Part shown: piece by piece, positions 18,212 through 27,212 of the stretch
Layout of the letters: each line of letters starts with the position of its first letter
Position numbering within the stretch: position 1 is the first letter of the stretch
Assembly (NCBI RefSeq): GCF_037201815.1
Contig: NZ_CP147407.1
Span: 930,001-994,000 of the forward strand
Length of the DNA: 64,000 nucleotides
Source: Metabacillus sp. FJAT-52054
GTDB lineage: Bacteria > Bacillota > Bacilli > Bacillales > Bacillaceae
Direction: 5' to 3'
Made by a program: the position numbers and the translations under genes
Notes under the pieces: generated by a model
What the model was told of the DNA's origin: nothing
Database searches by the model: none
The model's input: only the letters and a program-made list of their open reading frames with translations

Positions 18212-18240
18212 GAAGCCGCTTTGGGGAGCGGCTTTTTTTG
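18212..18240 (+). terminator. terminator after spoVR
   Basis: AGCCGCT and AGCGGCT arms around TTGGGG, followed by TTTTTTT. Confidence 0.88.
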
Positions 18241-18379
18241 TGATTATAGCTCGCCACTTATTATCCGTCCTAAGATAAAGGGATGTCAGTTAAATATGTA
18301 TATGTTGTGAAAACGCTTGATTGTTCTAGAGGGATCGATAAGATTAAATGTACATACTGCTTACTGGGAGAGTGCAAAT

Positions 18380-18871
18380 TTGAAATTCAATCTGTTCGTC
18401 ATGAGTATCCTTTCCGCATTAGCCTTGGCTGCATGTTCATCTGAACCCGGCACTGGAAAGAAGGGAGAAGACCACGCCAGTCATCAGGAACATGCCGGCG
18501 AAGATATCCGGGAAGAGACAAAAAACATGAATTTGCTTCCTTCCTTTATGGAAGACAAGCCTGAGGAAATGAAAGGCATCTATACGGCTGCTGCCAAACA
18601 TCGGGAATTGCTTGAGTCCATCCCTTGCTATTGCGGCTGTGGAGATTCAGCTGGGCATCGAAACAACTATGACTGTTTTGTTTTTGAAAACAAAGATAAC
18701 GGAAGCCTTGTATGGGATAATCATGGAACGAAGTGCGGAATTTGTTTGGAGATTGCAGCCAAATCAGTTGTTGATTATCAAAATGGGAAGAGCATCAAAG
18801 AAATTCGCAGTAAAATAGATGAAGCATACATAGATGGGTATGCAAACCCCACTCCTACACCAAAAGTATAA
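18380..18871 (+). CDS. PCYCGC-motif lipoprotein
   Basis: A 163-residue protein starting at TTG after GGGAGAG. It has a signal peptide and lipobox (LAACSS), a His/Lys-rich region (EDHASHQEHAGE), then the diagnostic PCYCGCGDSAGHRNNYDCF motif and HGTKCGICL. The family (PF13798, PCYCGC) is common in Bacillus and is presumed to bind a metal or participate in thiol chemistry outside the membrane; the role is not established. An earlier in-frame ATG at 18317 would hide the signal peptide and is rejected. Confidence 0.8.
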   Translation: MKFNLFVMSILSALALAACSSEPGTGKKGEDHASHQEHAGEDIREETKNMNLLPSFMEDKPEEMKGIYTAAAKHRELLESIPCYCGCGDSAGHRNNYDCFVFENKDNGSLVWDNHGTKCGICLEIAAKSVVDYQNGKSIKEIRSKIDEAYIDGYANPTPTPKV

Positions 18872-18882
18872 AATCACCAAAG

Positions 18883-18912
18883 CCCTTTTTAAAAGTGACA
18901 GGGCTTTTTTTC
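18883..18912 (+). terminator. terminator after PCYCGC lipoprotein
   Basis: AAAGCCCT pairs with AGGGCTTT around a loop containing TTTTAAAAGTGAC, followed by a T-run. Confidence 0.75.
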
Positions 18913-19019
18913 ATCGTTTTTTCTTCAATCGTATCCATTGCTCAATTACATAAGTAAGCTTCATTCCCTGAAAATGGTTCATAGGATAATGAGATCTATC
19001 CTCGAAGGGAGTGAAAAGA

Positions 19020-19592
19020 ATGAACAATCCTTATTACATCTTTCCATACCAGTTTCAGCCATATCACCAATATGCGAATGTACCGTTGTATACGGATGTA
19101 AGACATCCTGCACCCTGGACGATTCCTAATCACTGGAACAGAACATGTGCTTGTCAATCACCAAAAGGAAAAATAAAACTTGAAGCAAAAGATTATGGAG
19201 CAAAGCCATTTACAGTGAATATCAATGAAGCTGCGAAGCAAAACGATACCTATCGAACGGCCTTATGGACAGGAAAACATTTTCAGGTGACCTTGATGAG
19301 TCTTAAACCCGGAGAAGATATCGGGTTGGAAATTCACCCGGAGATTGACCAGTTTTTACGCATTGAACAAGGTCAGGGAATTGTTCAAATGGGCAAGCAA
19401 AAAGATCATTTAAACTTTGTACGTAACGTTCAAGATGATTTTGCCATCTTCATCCCTGCCGGAACATGGCACAATGTAACCAATACAGGGAATATCCCGT
19501 TAAAACTCTACTCTATATATGCTCCACCCCAACATCCATTTGGCACCGTGCATATAACTAAAGCTCAGGCTTTGGCGGAGGAAAATGATTAG
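19020..19592 (+). CDS. cupin-domain protein, possibly spore associated
   Basis: A 190-residue protein with a Tyr/Pro/His-rich N-terminus (YYIFPYQFQPYHQYANVPLY) and a single cupin domain (about 70-175: GEDIGLEIHPEIDQFLRIEQG and PAGTWHNVTNTG). The conserved His/Glu set for a metal site is present. The N-terminal composition resembles Bacillus coat-type proteins; that is only a hint. A GTG at 19011 is also in frame but overlaps the AAGGGAG ribosome site, so the ATG is preferred. Confidence 0.7.
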   Translation: MNNPYYIFPYQFQPYHQYANVPLYTDVRHPAPWTIPNHWNRTCACQSPKGKIKLEAKDYGAKPFTVNINEAAKQNDTYRTALWTGKHFQVTLMSLKPGEDIGLEIHPEIDQFLRIEQGQGIVQMGKQKDHLNFVRNVQDDFAIFIPAGTWHNVTNTGNIPLKLYSIYAPPQHPFGTVHITKAQALAEEND

Positions 19593-19723
19593 ATTAGCAG
19601 GAGTCTCTTTTTTGGTTCTTTTTTTACAATTATTACCTTAAATAAAAAAGGTTGAATTTACTTTTTGTGGTATTGCATTTATAGGATATAAGAATTTTTT
19701 TAATTCAAGTAAGGGGGTTTAAT

Positions 19724-19909
19724 ATGGCATTTTGGATTTCTGCAATTGGAGGTATTTTGGTTTTGGGTTTGTGGGTATGGTACTATTCATCATTAGGGAA
19801 AAGCGTTTATCAAGAAGAAAAAGAAGCTGGTAAAGACTTAACTTATGAAATCAATCCTTTTACAGGATCAGCGAAAAATACATCAGACAAAAAGAACAAG
19901 TTATTATAA
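19724..19909 (+). CDS. 61-aa membrane-anchored small protein
   Basis: An AAGGGGG site precedes an ATG opening a 61-residue protein: one membrane helix (residues 2-22) and a charged cytosolic tail (YQEEKEAGKDLTYEINPF). I do not recognise a family. It is a stand-alone gene upstream of the cad locus; a hairpin follows at 20119-20160. Confidence 0.6.
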   Translation: MAFWISAIGGILVLGLWVWYYSSLGKSVYQEEKEAGKDLTYEINPFTGSAKNTSDKKNKLL

Positions 19910-20118
19910 ATCAAGGGATTCAAACTCTAAAATTACCTCACGCAAAAATCTCAACAGGATATGATTTAAATATCAGCAGCAATTTAACAGTATATGATTG
20001 TTCTGTTCTTTTACTGATATTTGGTTGTTTTGTTGAAGCGAATTGAACCTCAGAAGGATGGCCAAAAAAGCGACAATATACTTGAAAACCCCCTTTTTAT
20101 TATAATTTTAAAGGAAGT

Positions 20119-20160
20119 TCAGGGAGCAGCAAAGGTTCATTCCTTCCTGCTCCCTTTTTA
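20119..20160 (+). terminator. hairpin terminator upstream of cadC
   Basis: GGGAGCAG and CTGCTCCC arms, loop of about 17 bases, then TTTTTA. It lies 210 bases after the small membrane-protein gene; no coding region is supported in between. Confidence 0.7.
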
Positions 20161-20206
20161 TATTGGCGCACTGAATCCAGCTTCTTTCAAACATTCAAAT
20201 AACCTT

Positions 20207-20262
20207 TTGACTAATTAATTATTCTGTTTTATTATTAAACTAATAATCAAATGAACGTTTGA
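20207..20262 (+). promoter_or_regulatory. cadC promoter and CadC operator
   Basis: TTGACT (20207-20212), 17 bases, TATTAT (20230-20235) form a strong sigma-A promoter. Just downstream TCAAATGAACGTTTGA (20247-20262) is the TCAAA-N6-TTTGA dyad typical of CadC/SmtB-type operators. The layout predicts autorepression relieved by Cd, Pb or Zn. Confidence 0.75.
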
Positions 20263-20279
20263 ATAACGAGGTGAATAAT

Positions 20280-20648
20280 ATGAGGGAAATCGATACCTGT
20301 GAGGTAACGTGCGTAGACGAAGAGAAAGTGGTAAGGGTCAACGAACAGCTGAAGAATCAAGATCCAATGAGTGTGGCAAAAATTTTCAAGGCTCTTTCCG
20401 ATCCAACGCGGCTTAAAATAGCCTACTCCCTTACGCTGGAGGAAGAGCTTTGCGTCTGCGACATTTCCAATATTGTAGAAGCTTCCAATGCAACAGCCTC
20501 CCACCATTTGCGGCTTTTGCATAACCTGGGATTGGCTAAATACCGTAAAGTCGGGAAGTTAGTTTATTATTCGCTGGATGATGAACATGTGAGCCAATTA
20601 ATTAAGATCGCCTTTACTCACCAAATGGAGGTAGAAAACCGGGGGTGA
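20280..20648 (+). CDS. cadC: CadC, cadmium/lead-responsive ArsR-family repressor
   Basis: A 122-residue ArsR/SmtB regulator. Metal-site cysteines C7, C11, C58 and C60 (ELCVCD) fall at exactly the positions of S. aureus plasmid CadC. The winged helix (ATASHHLRLLHNLGLA) follows. The ATG at 20280 has a GAGGTG site; a start 21 bases earlier is unnecessary. It heads a two-gene operon with cadA, spaced 31 bases. Confidence 0.92.
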   Translation: MREIDTCEVTCVDEEKVVRVNEQLKNQDPMSVAKIFKALSDPTRLKIAYSLTLEEELCVCDISNIVEASNATASHHLRLLHNLGLAKYRKVGKLVYYSLDDEHVSQLIKIAFTHQMEVENRG

Positions 20649-20679
20649 GGATGGGGTCAGAGGTAAGGAGTGTTTTGAC

Positions 20680-23244
20680 ATGTCGGAGCAATGCTGTGGT
20701 TCTCATAATAAGAAAAACATAAAGGAAGAGAGCTGCTGTTCCTCAGGCAGTTCCGCATCCGTTACAAATGAAGCAGTGGCGAAAGAAACGGGCTGCTGCT
20801 CAAGCTCAGAGACAAATATTTCAGAACCGGCTGATTCATGCTGCGCTTCAAGTGAAGAAGCCGCGACACCCTTAATGAATCAAACAAAGAGCTGCTGCAG
20901 TTCTGATTCCCAAACGAATGAAGGTTCTGCAGCCGAAAGCATGAACTTCCGTGTATACGGAATGGATTGTCCTGCCTGCGCGAAGACAATCGAGAAAGGC
21001 ATTGGTTCACTGCAAGGAATCCGCGATGTTCAAGTGAATTACGGCACAGCCAGGATGCAGGTAACCGCGGAAAGCGCTGCAGCTTTTGAGCCGGTTCAGA
21101 ACGAGTTGAAAAAGCTTGGCTATACGGCTGAACAAATGAATGAGAAAAGAAATCTCAAAACGTACACGGTTGAAGGAATGGACTGTGGAAGCTGTGCAAA
21201 AACGATTGAAAATCACATGAGGCTAAACACTTCTGTCCAAAGCGTAAATGTGAATTTTTCTACGGGAAAAATGAAAATTGAACATACGAATTCTTCAGAT
21301 GAAATCATTAAAGAAGTGTCGAAGGTTGGCTTCAAAGCAGCTTTAGATTCAAGCCGCTCATCCAATCAGCCTTCTCCCTCTGTAAAAAGCAATGAGAATG
21401 GCTGGTTTATTTTTTCCGGAGTATTGATTGCGATGGGCTTTGCAGGTTCGTTTTTGGGGATTCATCCGCTCCTGTCTTCATTTTTGTATGCTTTTGCCAT
21501 GATCATCAGTGGGTACAAACCGGTGAAAAGTGCGTTTTATTCCATCAAAAGCCGCTCGCTTGACATGAATGTCCTCATGTCCGCAGCTGCAATCGGAGCT
21601 GCCTTAATAGGAGAATGGCTGGAAGGTGCTACGGTCGTTTGGTTATTTGCTCTTGGAAATTTGCTGCAAAATAAATCGATTGAACAGACAAGGAATTCCA
21701 TTCGCAATCTTATGGATTTGGCTCCACCGGAAGCCTGGATTAAAAATGGAGCAGATCTTGTGAAAAAACCGGTTGAAGAAATTTCGATCGGGGAAGTCAT
21801 TTTTGTTAAGCCAGGTGACAAGATTCCATTGGACGGAGAAGTCGTTAAAGGAGAATCCAGTGTTAACCAGGCACCGATCACTGGAGAATCCATTCCGGTT
21901 GATAAAGAAGCGGGAGATACCGTTTTTGCCGGGACGATAAATGAGCATGGAACACTTGAAATCCGGGTAACGAAGCTCACTGAGGATACAACGATCGCAA
22001 AGATTATTCATTTGGTCGAAGAAGCGCAGGAGCAGAAAGCCCCGACGGAAGCATTTATTGATAAGTTCGCAAGTATCTATACTCCTGTCGTTTTTGTCAT
22101 AGCACTGCTGCTAATGATTCTGCCTCCGTTAGCGGGATTTGGAACGTGGGGCGATTGGTTTTATAAAGGATTAGAGCTGCTTGTTATCGCCTGTCCATGT
22201 GCACTTGTCATCTCAACCCCGGTGGCCATTGTATCAGCCATTGGAAATGCGGCAAAGAACGGGATCCTGATTAAAGGCGGTACATTTTTAGAAAAAGCTG
22301 GTGCGATCACGGCGATTGCGTTTGATAAAACAGGAACGTTGACGGAGGGGAAACCGAAAGTATCAAAAGTTGAAGTGCTGGAAGGTACTGAGGAAGAATT
22401 GCTGTCCATTGCCCTCACGCTTGAAACCTATTCTACACATCCGATTGCCAAAGCGATTGCTGATTATGTGAAGTCAAAAGGAATACCTTCTCAAGAGGGA
22501 GACTCATACAGCAACATTGTAGGAAAAGGGGTGCAAGCGACTGTAGAAGGGATTACGTATTACGCAGGTAATCTCGCACTTTTTAAAGACATGAACCCAT
22601 CGCTGGAGCAGGTCAGCAAACGCGTAATGGATTTGCAGAACGAAGGAAAGACCATTGTACTGATTGGTACGGATCAAAAATTAATGGGATTGATTGCCGT
22701 TTCGGATACGATTCGGGAATCCACCACTTCTGCAATGAAAACATTAACGGAAAATGGAATCCGCGAAACGGTGATGCTGACGGGAGATAATACGGGAACC
22801 GCCAAAATGATTGCCTCTGAAGCGAACATCACCCGATACTTTGCAGAATTATTGCCTGAAGATAAAGTAAACGCCATAAAAAAACTCCAAAATGAAGGTT
22901 ATAAAGTGGCCATGGTAGGAGACGGAATCAATGATGCCCCAGCATTAGCCGCCTCTGACTTGGGAATTGCGATGGGAGGAGCAGGCACGGATACAGTCAT
23001 GGAAACAGCAGACATCGTATTAATGGCTGATAATCTGGATAAACTGCCTCACACCATCAAGCTTAGCAGAAAAGCGCTAGCCATCATCAAGCAGAACATT
23101 TGGTTTTCCATCATAATTAAAGTGATTGCACTGGCCCTTATTTTCCCCGGCTGGCTCACTCTTTGGATGGCTGTTTTAAGTGATACAGGCGCAGCATTGA
23201 TTGTCATTTTGAATGCTTTGAGGCTGTTAAGAGTTAAGGAATAA
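20680..23244 (+). CDS. cadA: CadA, heavy-metal-exporting P1B-type ATPase
   Basis: An 854-residue Cd/Zn/Pb efflux ATPase. A Cys-rich N-tail has five CC pairs (5-6, 19-20, 39-40, 54-55, 72-73), then two HMA metal-binding domains (GMDCPAC near 94; GMDCGSC near 167). The transmembrane CPC motif (IACPCALV), TGES, DKTGTLT, the HP signature in STHPIAKA and GDGINDAPALA are all intact. The protein pumps soft divalent metals out of the cytosol. The CC-rich tail is longer than in the plasmid CadA (about 727 aa). Regulated by CadC. Confidence 0.95.
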   Translation: MSEQCCGSHNKKNIKEESCCSSGSSASVTNEAVAKETGCCSSSETNISEPADSCCASSEEAATPLMNQTKSCCSSDSQTNEGSAAESMNFRVYGMDCPACAKTIEKGIGSLQGIRDVQVNYGTARMQVTAESAAAFEPVQNELKKLGYTAEQMNEKRNLKTYTVEGMDCGSCAKTIENHMRLNTSVQSVNVNFSTGKMKIEHTNSSDEIIKEVSKVGFKAALDSSRSSNQPSPSVKSNENGWFIFSGVLIAMGFAGSFLGIHPLLSSFLYAFAMIISGYKPVKSAFYSIKSRSLDMNVLMSAAAIGAALIGEWLEGATVVWLFALGNLLQNKSIEQTRNSIRNLMDLAPPEAWIKNGADLVKKPVEEISIGEVIFVKPGDKIPLDGEVVKGESSVNQAPITGESIPVDKEAGDTVFAGTINEHGTLEIRVTKLTEDTTIAKIIHLVEEAQEQKAPTEAFIDKFASIYTPVVFVIALLLMILPPLAGFGTWGDWFYKGLELLVIACPCALVISTPVAIVSAIGNAAKNGILIKGGTFLEKAGAITAIAFDKTGTLTEGKPKVSKVEVLEGTEEELLSIALTLETYSTHPIAKAIADYVKSKGIPSQEGDSYSNIVGKGVQATVEGITYYAGNLALFKDMNPSLEQVSKRVMDLQNEGKTIVLIGTDQKLMGLIAVSDTIRESTTSAMKTLTENGIRETVMLTGDNTGTAKMIASEANITRYFAELLPEDKVNAIKKLQNEGYKVAMVGDGINDAPALAASDLGIAMGGAGTDTVMETADIVLMADNLDKLPHTIKLSRKALAIIKQNIWFSIIIKVIALALIFPGWLTLWMAVLSDTGAALIVILNALRLLRVKE

Positions 23245-23252
23245 CTGTGAGA

Positions 23253-23289
23253 AAGAACCATTGAATTCATATTCATTGGTTCTTTTTCG
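23253..23289 (+). terminator. terminator after cadA
   Basis: AAGAACCA and TGGTTCTT arms with an A/T-rich loop, ending in TTTTTC. Confidence 0.8.
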
Positions 23290-23451
23290 TTCGTATTGGA
23301 CTTTTTGCGAACAGATGGATGAAGTATGTGCAACGGAAGTATTTGCTAGGGAGGAAGTCAATTTTCGCTCTTTTTATACTCCCATTAATCCTGTTTAATA
23401 TTATCGTTTAATACGATATAATCTCATTATAAGAAATAAAAGGAGGACGTC

Positions 23452-23871
23452 ATGGACAAAGCAGCATTAATAAACAAATATTGGACGGACATTTATTTTC
23501 ACCTTCATTACCATCATAAGGAAAAAGTGACTCATCAGATGATCCGGATCCTCCAGCTTGTTGATAAAAAAACAAATGCAGGAATAAATGAGGTGGGCTC
23601 ATCTTTAAAGGTCTCTCATAATACGGCCTCAGAGCATGTAAAACGAATCATCGAGAGGGGGTATCTCTTTAAAAAAAGAGACACTCTTGATGAAAGAAAG
23701 GTTATCCTTTGTTTAACTGACTTAGGAAAAGAAGTACTTCATCGAAACACAGGTCTCGATGAAGAGAAATTGAACGGCATTCTAAGCGAGCTAAACCCTG
23801 AAGAAAAAGGAACCGTCGAATTGGCCCTGAAACTATTAAGTGAGCGTGCAAAAAAATGTACGTCATCTTAA
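23452..23871 (+). CDS. MarR-family regulator
   Basis: A 139-residue winged-helix protein with the MarR layout: N-terminal helices, recognition region NEVGSSLKVSHNTASEHVKRI (about 50-72) and wing KKRDTLDERKVILCLTDLGKEV. An AGGAGG site precedes the ATG. It overlaps the next gene by 16 bases, so it likely controls that membrane protein. Ligand unknown. Confidence 0.75.
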   Translation: MDKAALINKYWTDIYFHLHYHHKEKVTHQMIRILQLVDKKTNAGINEVGSSLKVSHNTASEHVKRIIERGYLFKKRDTLDERKVILCLTDLGKEVLHRNTGLDEEKLNGILSELNPEEKGTVELALKLLSERAKKCTSS

Positions 23872-24209
23872 AAATAATTGTGTCTGCCATCATCATTGCT
23901 GGTGTCACTGAAATTGCAAGGAGATTTCCAACCTATGGAGGAGTGGTAGCTGCCCTGCCGTTAGTCAGTTTACTGAGTATCGTCTGGCTATATGTACAAG
24001 GCGAGCAAACCGAAACATTAAGTAAATTTGCACTAGGAGTCATATGGGGATTTCCTGCAACAGCCGTTTTATTATTTGTGGTTTACATAGCTCTGAAGCA
24101 TTCCCTGCATCTTTTTGTCTCAATTGGATTGGGAGCGGGAAGCTGGTTTGTGTTTTTGGTTCTACAAGAAAGTGCTTGGAATTATTTTAAAGAATTATTT
24201 TTCAACTAA
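23856..24209 (+). CDS. DUF3147-type small membrane protein
   Basis: A 117-residue protein with four hydrophobic segments (about 3-22, 30-50, 62-82, 88-108) and the family-like EIARRFPTYGGVVAALPLVSLL region. It starts inside the 3' end of the MarR gene, which implies translational coupling. DUF3147 members are small predicted transporters or membrane proteins with no firm role. Confidence 0.7.
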   Translation: MYVILKIIVSAIIIAGVTEIARRFPTYGGVVAALPLVSLLSIVWLYVQGEQTETLSKFALGVIWGFPATAVLLFVVYIALKHSLHLFVSIGLGAGSWFVFLVLQESAWNYFKELFFN

Positions 24210-24272
24210 AGAGATGCAGCAGATATAAGCATGGCAGATACGCTTTTGAATGCTTCTTACAAATAGAGATAA

Positions 24273-24533
24273 CACTTCGCTCCCGGTGTCCGTAATCATT
24301 GGCACACAAATCAAACTGGGCAGGTTGTGTTAGTGACCGGAGGGGAAGGCTGGTATCAGGAAGAGGGAAAACCAGCTCAATCTCTCAAAACTGGAGACGT
24401 GGTGAATATTCCACCCAATGTGAAGCACTGGCACGGAGCATCAAAAGACAGCTGGATTGTACACTTAGCGCTAACCCCGGGCGAAATAGAATGGCTGGAA
24501 GCCGTGGACGATGAGACGTATAACTTATGCTGA
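24273..24533 (+). pseudogene. cupin gene remnant (C-terminal two thirds)
   Basis: An open frame (no start with a ribosome site) reads HFAPGVRNHWHTNQTGQ..., then the cupin signature of carboxymuconolactone-decarboxylase-associated cupins: VTGGEGWYQEEG, GDVVNIPPNVKHWHGA. An in-frame TAA at 24270 cuts it off from any N-terminus. Intact relatives are about 135 aa; roughly 85 remain here. It is convergent with the TetR gene. Confidence 0.75.
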
Positions 24534-24576
24534 AAATGACGCATCGAGTCGGTTGATTCGATGCGTTTTCAGTGAA

Positions 24577-25122
24577 TTATACAATCCGTTCAATCAATTC
24601 CCCCACTTTTTCTGCCATGACCTGAGGGGGAAAAGGCATTTCATTTTTCAGCCACCATTCCACTACTCCTACGTAGGCATTCGCCACAAATTGAGCGACG
24701 ATTTCTTCGTTTTGCCCAAGGTTTTTTCCGCTCGTGAGATCAACATCTTTCTTAAATTCGACAATATTAAATTTCAGGAACTGATGGCGGAAGGAAGGAG
24801 CACCTTCACTCGCGAGCATCGTTGAAAAGAATAGATAGTTGCTTTGAAGGTATTCCATACAGTGGACGGTGGATTCGATATAATCCATCTCGCTAGCTGA
24901 CTCACAAAAGTCAGTCATGTTGGATATATGCTCTTCCATTACTTTATCCAGAAGATCAAATTTATCCATGTAATGAAGGTACACCGTGCCCCTGTTCACA
25001 TTGGCCCTGTCAGCTATATCCTGAATCGTGATGGCATCAAAATTTTTTTCAGACATTAATTCAATGAGAGCTTTTTTTATCGATTCCTGGCTTTTTATGA
25101 CTCTTCGATCTGCTTTTTGCAT
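24577..25122 (-). CDS. TetR/AcrR-family regulator
   Basis: A 181-residue protein with a TetR HTH (about 9-58: IKKALIELMSEKNFDAITIQDIADRANVNRGTVYLHY) and a helical effector domain of TetR_C_7-like composition. The ATG at 25122 follows AGGGGGAA; a 15-codon longer version lacks a site. A palindrome just upstream (25163-25183) may be its operator. It is divergent from a lipoprotein-MFS gene pair, its likely targets. Confidence 0.8.
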   Translation of the reverse strand: MQKADRRVIKSQESIKKALIELMSEKNFDAITIQDIADRANVNRGTVYLHYMDKFDLLDKVMEEHISNMTDFCESASEMDYIESTVHCMEYLQSNYLFFSTMLASEGAPSFRHQFLKFNIVEFKKDVDLTSGKNLGQNEEIVAQFVANAYVGVVEWWLKNEMPFPPQVMAEKVGELIERIV

Positions 25123-25162
25123 GCTGTTTCCCCCTAACTTTTTATTTCTGATTGATAAATTC

Positions 25163-25183
25163 AACAAATAGACAGGATTTGTT
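25163..25183. promoter_or_regulatory. palindrome in the tetR/lipoprotein divergent region
   Basis: AACAAAT (25163-25169) and ATTTGTT (25177-25183) are perfect arms with a 7-base centre, 40 bases upstream of the tetR start. Size and place fit a TetR operator controlling both directions. Confidence 0.5.
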
Positions 25184-25341
25184 CAGTAATCAACAATCTT
25201 AAATGAATTATCCATTGCTGCCATTATAAATCCAGATATAATGATAGACAAATGTTCATTATTGAATACATGGTGATTTTCTCGCTGAAAGAGAGATTGC
25301 CCAGCAGCCACAGCCTGAGGAAAACAAGGAGGCGCTGTAAA

Positions 25342-25851
25342 ATAAAAAAGATCCTTTTTCTATTAACTTTATCTATCCTGCTGACAGCATGCGGCACGGA
25401 AAACAGCGGACAGCCCATCCGCAGCACGGATTCAGTAAATTCCGCAGCTGAACAGAAAGCAGAAAAGAACAGGGGGGCTGAAAGAATGATGCAGGACACC
25501 AGAATCAAGTTGGAGTTTAACAGCCATACGGTCATTGTGAAGATGTACGATCATCCAGCCAGCAGGGATTTTATAGAGCGTCTTCCATTAAGCCTGCCCT
25601 TTAAAGATTATGCGAATAACGAGAAAATCAGTGTGCTTGAGGAGCCCTTAACCGTAAAGGATGCTCCGTCAGGCAGTAAACCATCCGCAGGGGATTTGGC
25701 GTATTTTTCTCCATGGGGCAATCTTGCTCTATTTTACGGAGATTATGATTTTTCACCGGGATTGATTCTGTTGGGGAAAATCGAAGAGGGAGCAGCACAT
25801 ATTCAAGACATGAAAGAGGAAACAATTGTAAGAATTGAGAAAATGGATTAA
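25342..25851 (+). CDS. cyclophilin-like-fold lipoprotein, possible ATA start
   Basis: The protein has a signal peptide and lipobox ending ILLTACG, then a domain like PF18050 (cyclophilin-like): IKLEFNSHTVIVKMYDHPASRDFIERLPL and GDLAYFSPWGNLALFYGDY. A strong AAGGAGG (25326-25332) points to an ATA codon at 25342, 9 bases later, with no ATG, GTG or TTG in frame nearby. The nearest in-frame ATG (25270) adds 24 residues of charged sequence before the signal peptide. Either ATA is used or the start has mutated from ATG. Confidence 0.7.
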   Translation: MKKILFLLTLSILLTACGTENSGQPIRSTDSVNSAAEQKAEKNRGAERMMQDTRIKLEFNSHTVIVKMYDHPASRDFIERLPLSLPFKDYANNEKISVLEEPLTVKDAPSGSKPSAGDLAYFSPWGNLALFYGDYDFSPGLILLGKIEEGAAHIQDMKEETIVRIEKMD

Positions 25852-25878
25852 CCTGCTTTAGATGGGAGTGGCTTTTTT

Positions 25879-27030
25879 TTGTTAAACCGGGATAAATGGC
25901 TTTTATCAATTTTAATGCTCGGAGCATTTGGCATCATCAATACAGAAATGGGCGTAATCGGACTTTTGCCTTTCGCCGCTGATCACTTTGGCATCAGTGT
26001 ATCCAAGGCGGGGCTGCTCGTTAGTGTTTTTGCGCTAACAGTTGCCATATCAGGACCGGTCATGCCATTGCTGTTTTCTGGAATCAATCGAAAAACGGCT
26101 ATGCTGGCTGTGCTTGGCCTTTTCGTTCTGGCCAACATTATTGCTGCCTATACATCTAACTTTGCTGTTGCTATAGCGGCCCGCATTATCCCAGCCATCT
26201 TTCATCCTATTTACTTTTCAGCAGCTTTTACAATTGCTGCTGATTCTGTAAAAAAGGAAGAATCCCATAGAGCGGTTTCGAAGGTTTTTATCGGGGTATC
26301 CGGAGGGATGGTACTTGGAGTGCCAATCGCAAGCTTTTTGGCCAGTAACGCCTCCTACCATATCGCGATGTTATTTTTCGCTTTGGTCAATGTGATCGTT
26401 TTGATTGCGACCTTAATATTTTTCCCTTCACTGCCTGTTAAAGAACGGCTAACCTATGGAGAACAGGTTTCAGTTTTGAGAAAACCGATCGTCTGGCTGT
26501 CCATCGCCGCCGTCCTATTTTTGAATTCAGCTATATTTGGGGTTTATAGTTATTTTGCGGAATACCTTAAAACCGTCACTAACACTCCTGCAAAAATCAT
26601 CGGCCTCATTTTGGTGCTTTTTGGGGCGGCTAATATGATCGGAAACGTTCTGGCAGGAAGGCTGCTCTCAAAAGATGCCCGAAAATCGATCGTGTCGTTT
26701 CCGATTGCACTGGGGATTGTGTACGCCGGGTTGTTCTTTTTGGGGCCGTTCCTTATACCCGCCGCTGTCCTCACTTTATTCTGGGGAATATTGGCCGGTA
26801 TAGGTGCTGCAATTAATCAGTCCTGGATTACATCTGCCGCTCCGGAAGCGCCTGATTTCGCAAATGGTTTATTCCTTTCCTCTGTAAATGTCGGAACAAC
26901 AATTGGAACGGCAGCCGGAGGATGGTTTATTAGTGGACTCGGGACACAGTATGTGGTGCTGACAGGGTTCTTATCACTGGTCCTCTGTCTGGCATTTATT
27001 TTATGGAGAATCAATTCAGAGCATTTCTGA
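25879..27030 (+). CDS. MFS drug/sugar exporter (AraJ/YdhP-like)
   Basis: A 383-residue, 12-helix major facilitator protein. The N-terminus GAFGIINTEMGVIGLLPFAADHFGIS and the internal SINRKT-type loop are typical of DHA1 exporters of the AraJ/YdhP group. TTG start after GGGAGTGG, 27 bases behind the lipoprotein gene and probably in one transcript with it. Probably expels small hydrophobic compounds; the substrate is unknown. Confidence 0.8.
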   Translation: MLNRDKWLLSILMLGAFGIINTEMGVIGLLPFAADHFGISVSKAGLLVSVFALTVAISGPVMPLLFSGINRKTAMLAVLGLFVLANIIAAYTSNFAVAIAARIIPAIFHPIYFSAAFTIAADSVKKEESHRAVSKVFIGVSGGMVLGVPIASFLASNASYHIAMLFFALVNVIVLIATLIFFPSLPVKERLTYGEQVSVLRKPIVWLSIAAVLFLNSAIFGVYSYFAEYLKTVTNTPAKIIGLILVLFGAANMIGNVLAGRLLSKDARKSIVSFPIALGIVYAGLFFLGPFLIPAAVLTLFWGILAGIGAAINQSWITSAAPEAPDFANGLFLSSVNVGTTIGTAAGGWFISGLGTQYVVLTGFLSLVLCLAFILWRINSEHF

Positions 27031-27212
27031 TTCCATTTAATCTGTAACTAAGGGTATTCACCATATAGCCGCCAGTTCAGCTAACATGATTCCATGTAAC
27101 AAATGAGGCAACCGCACAGGCTGAAAATGACTCAAAGGCAGAAGCTGCAAAAAATAGGTGCCAGCAAACTAACGGGTTTACTTAAAAGTGCAAATAAGAA
27201 AACACAAGCAAA

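Noticed and set aside
20021..20218. 65-codon frame before cadC
   Set aside because: It runs through a hairpin terminator and lacks a ribosome site.
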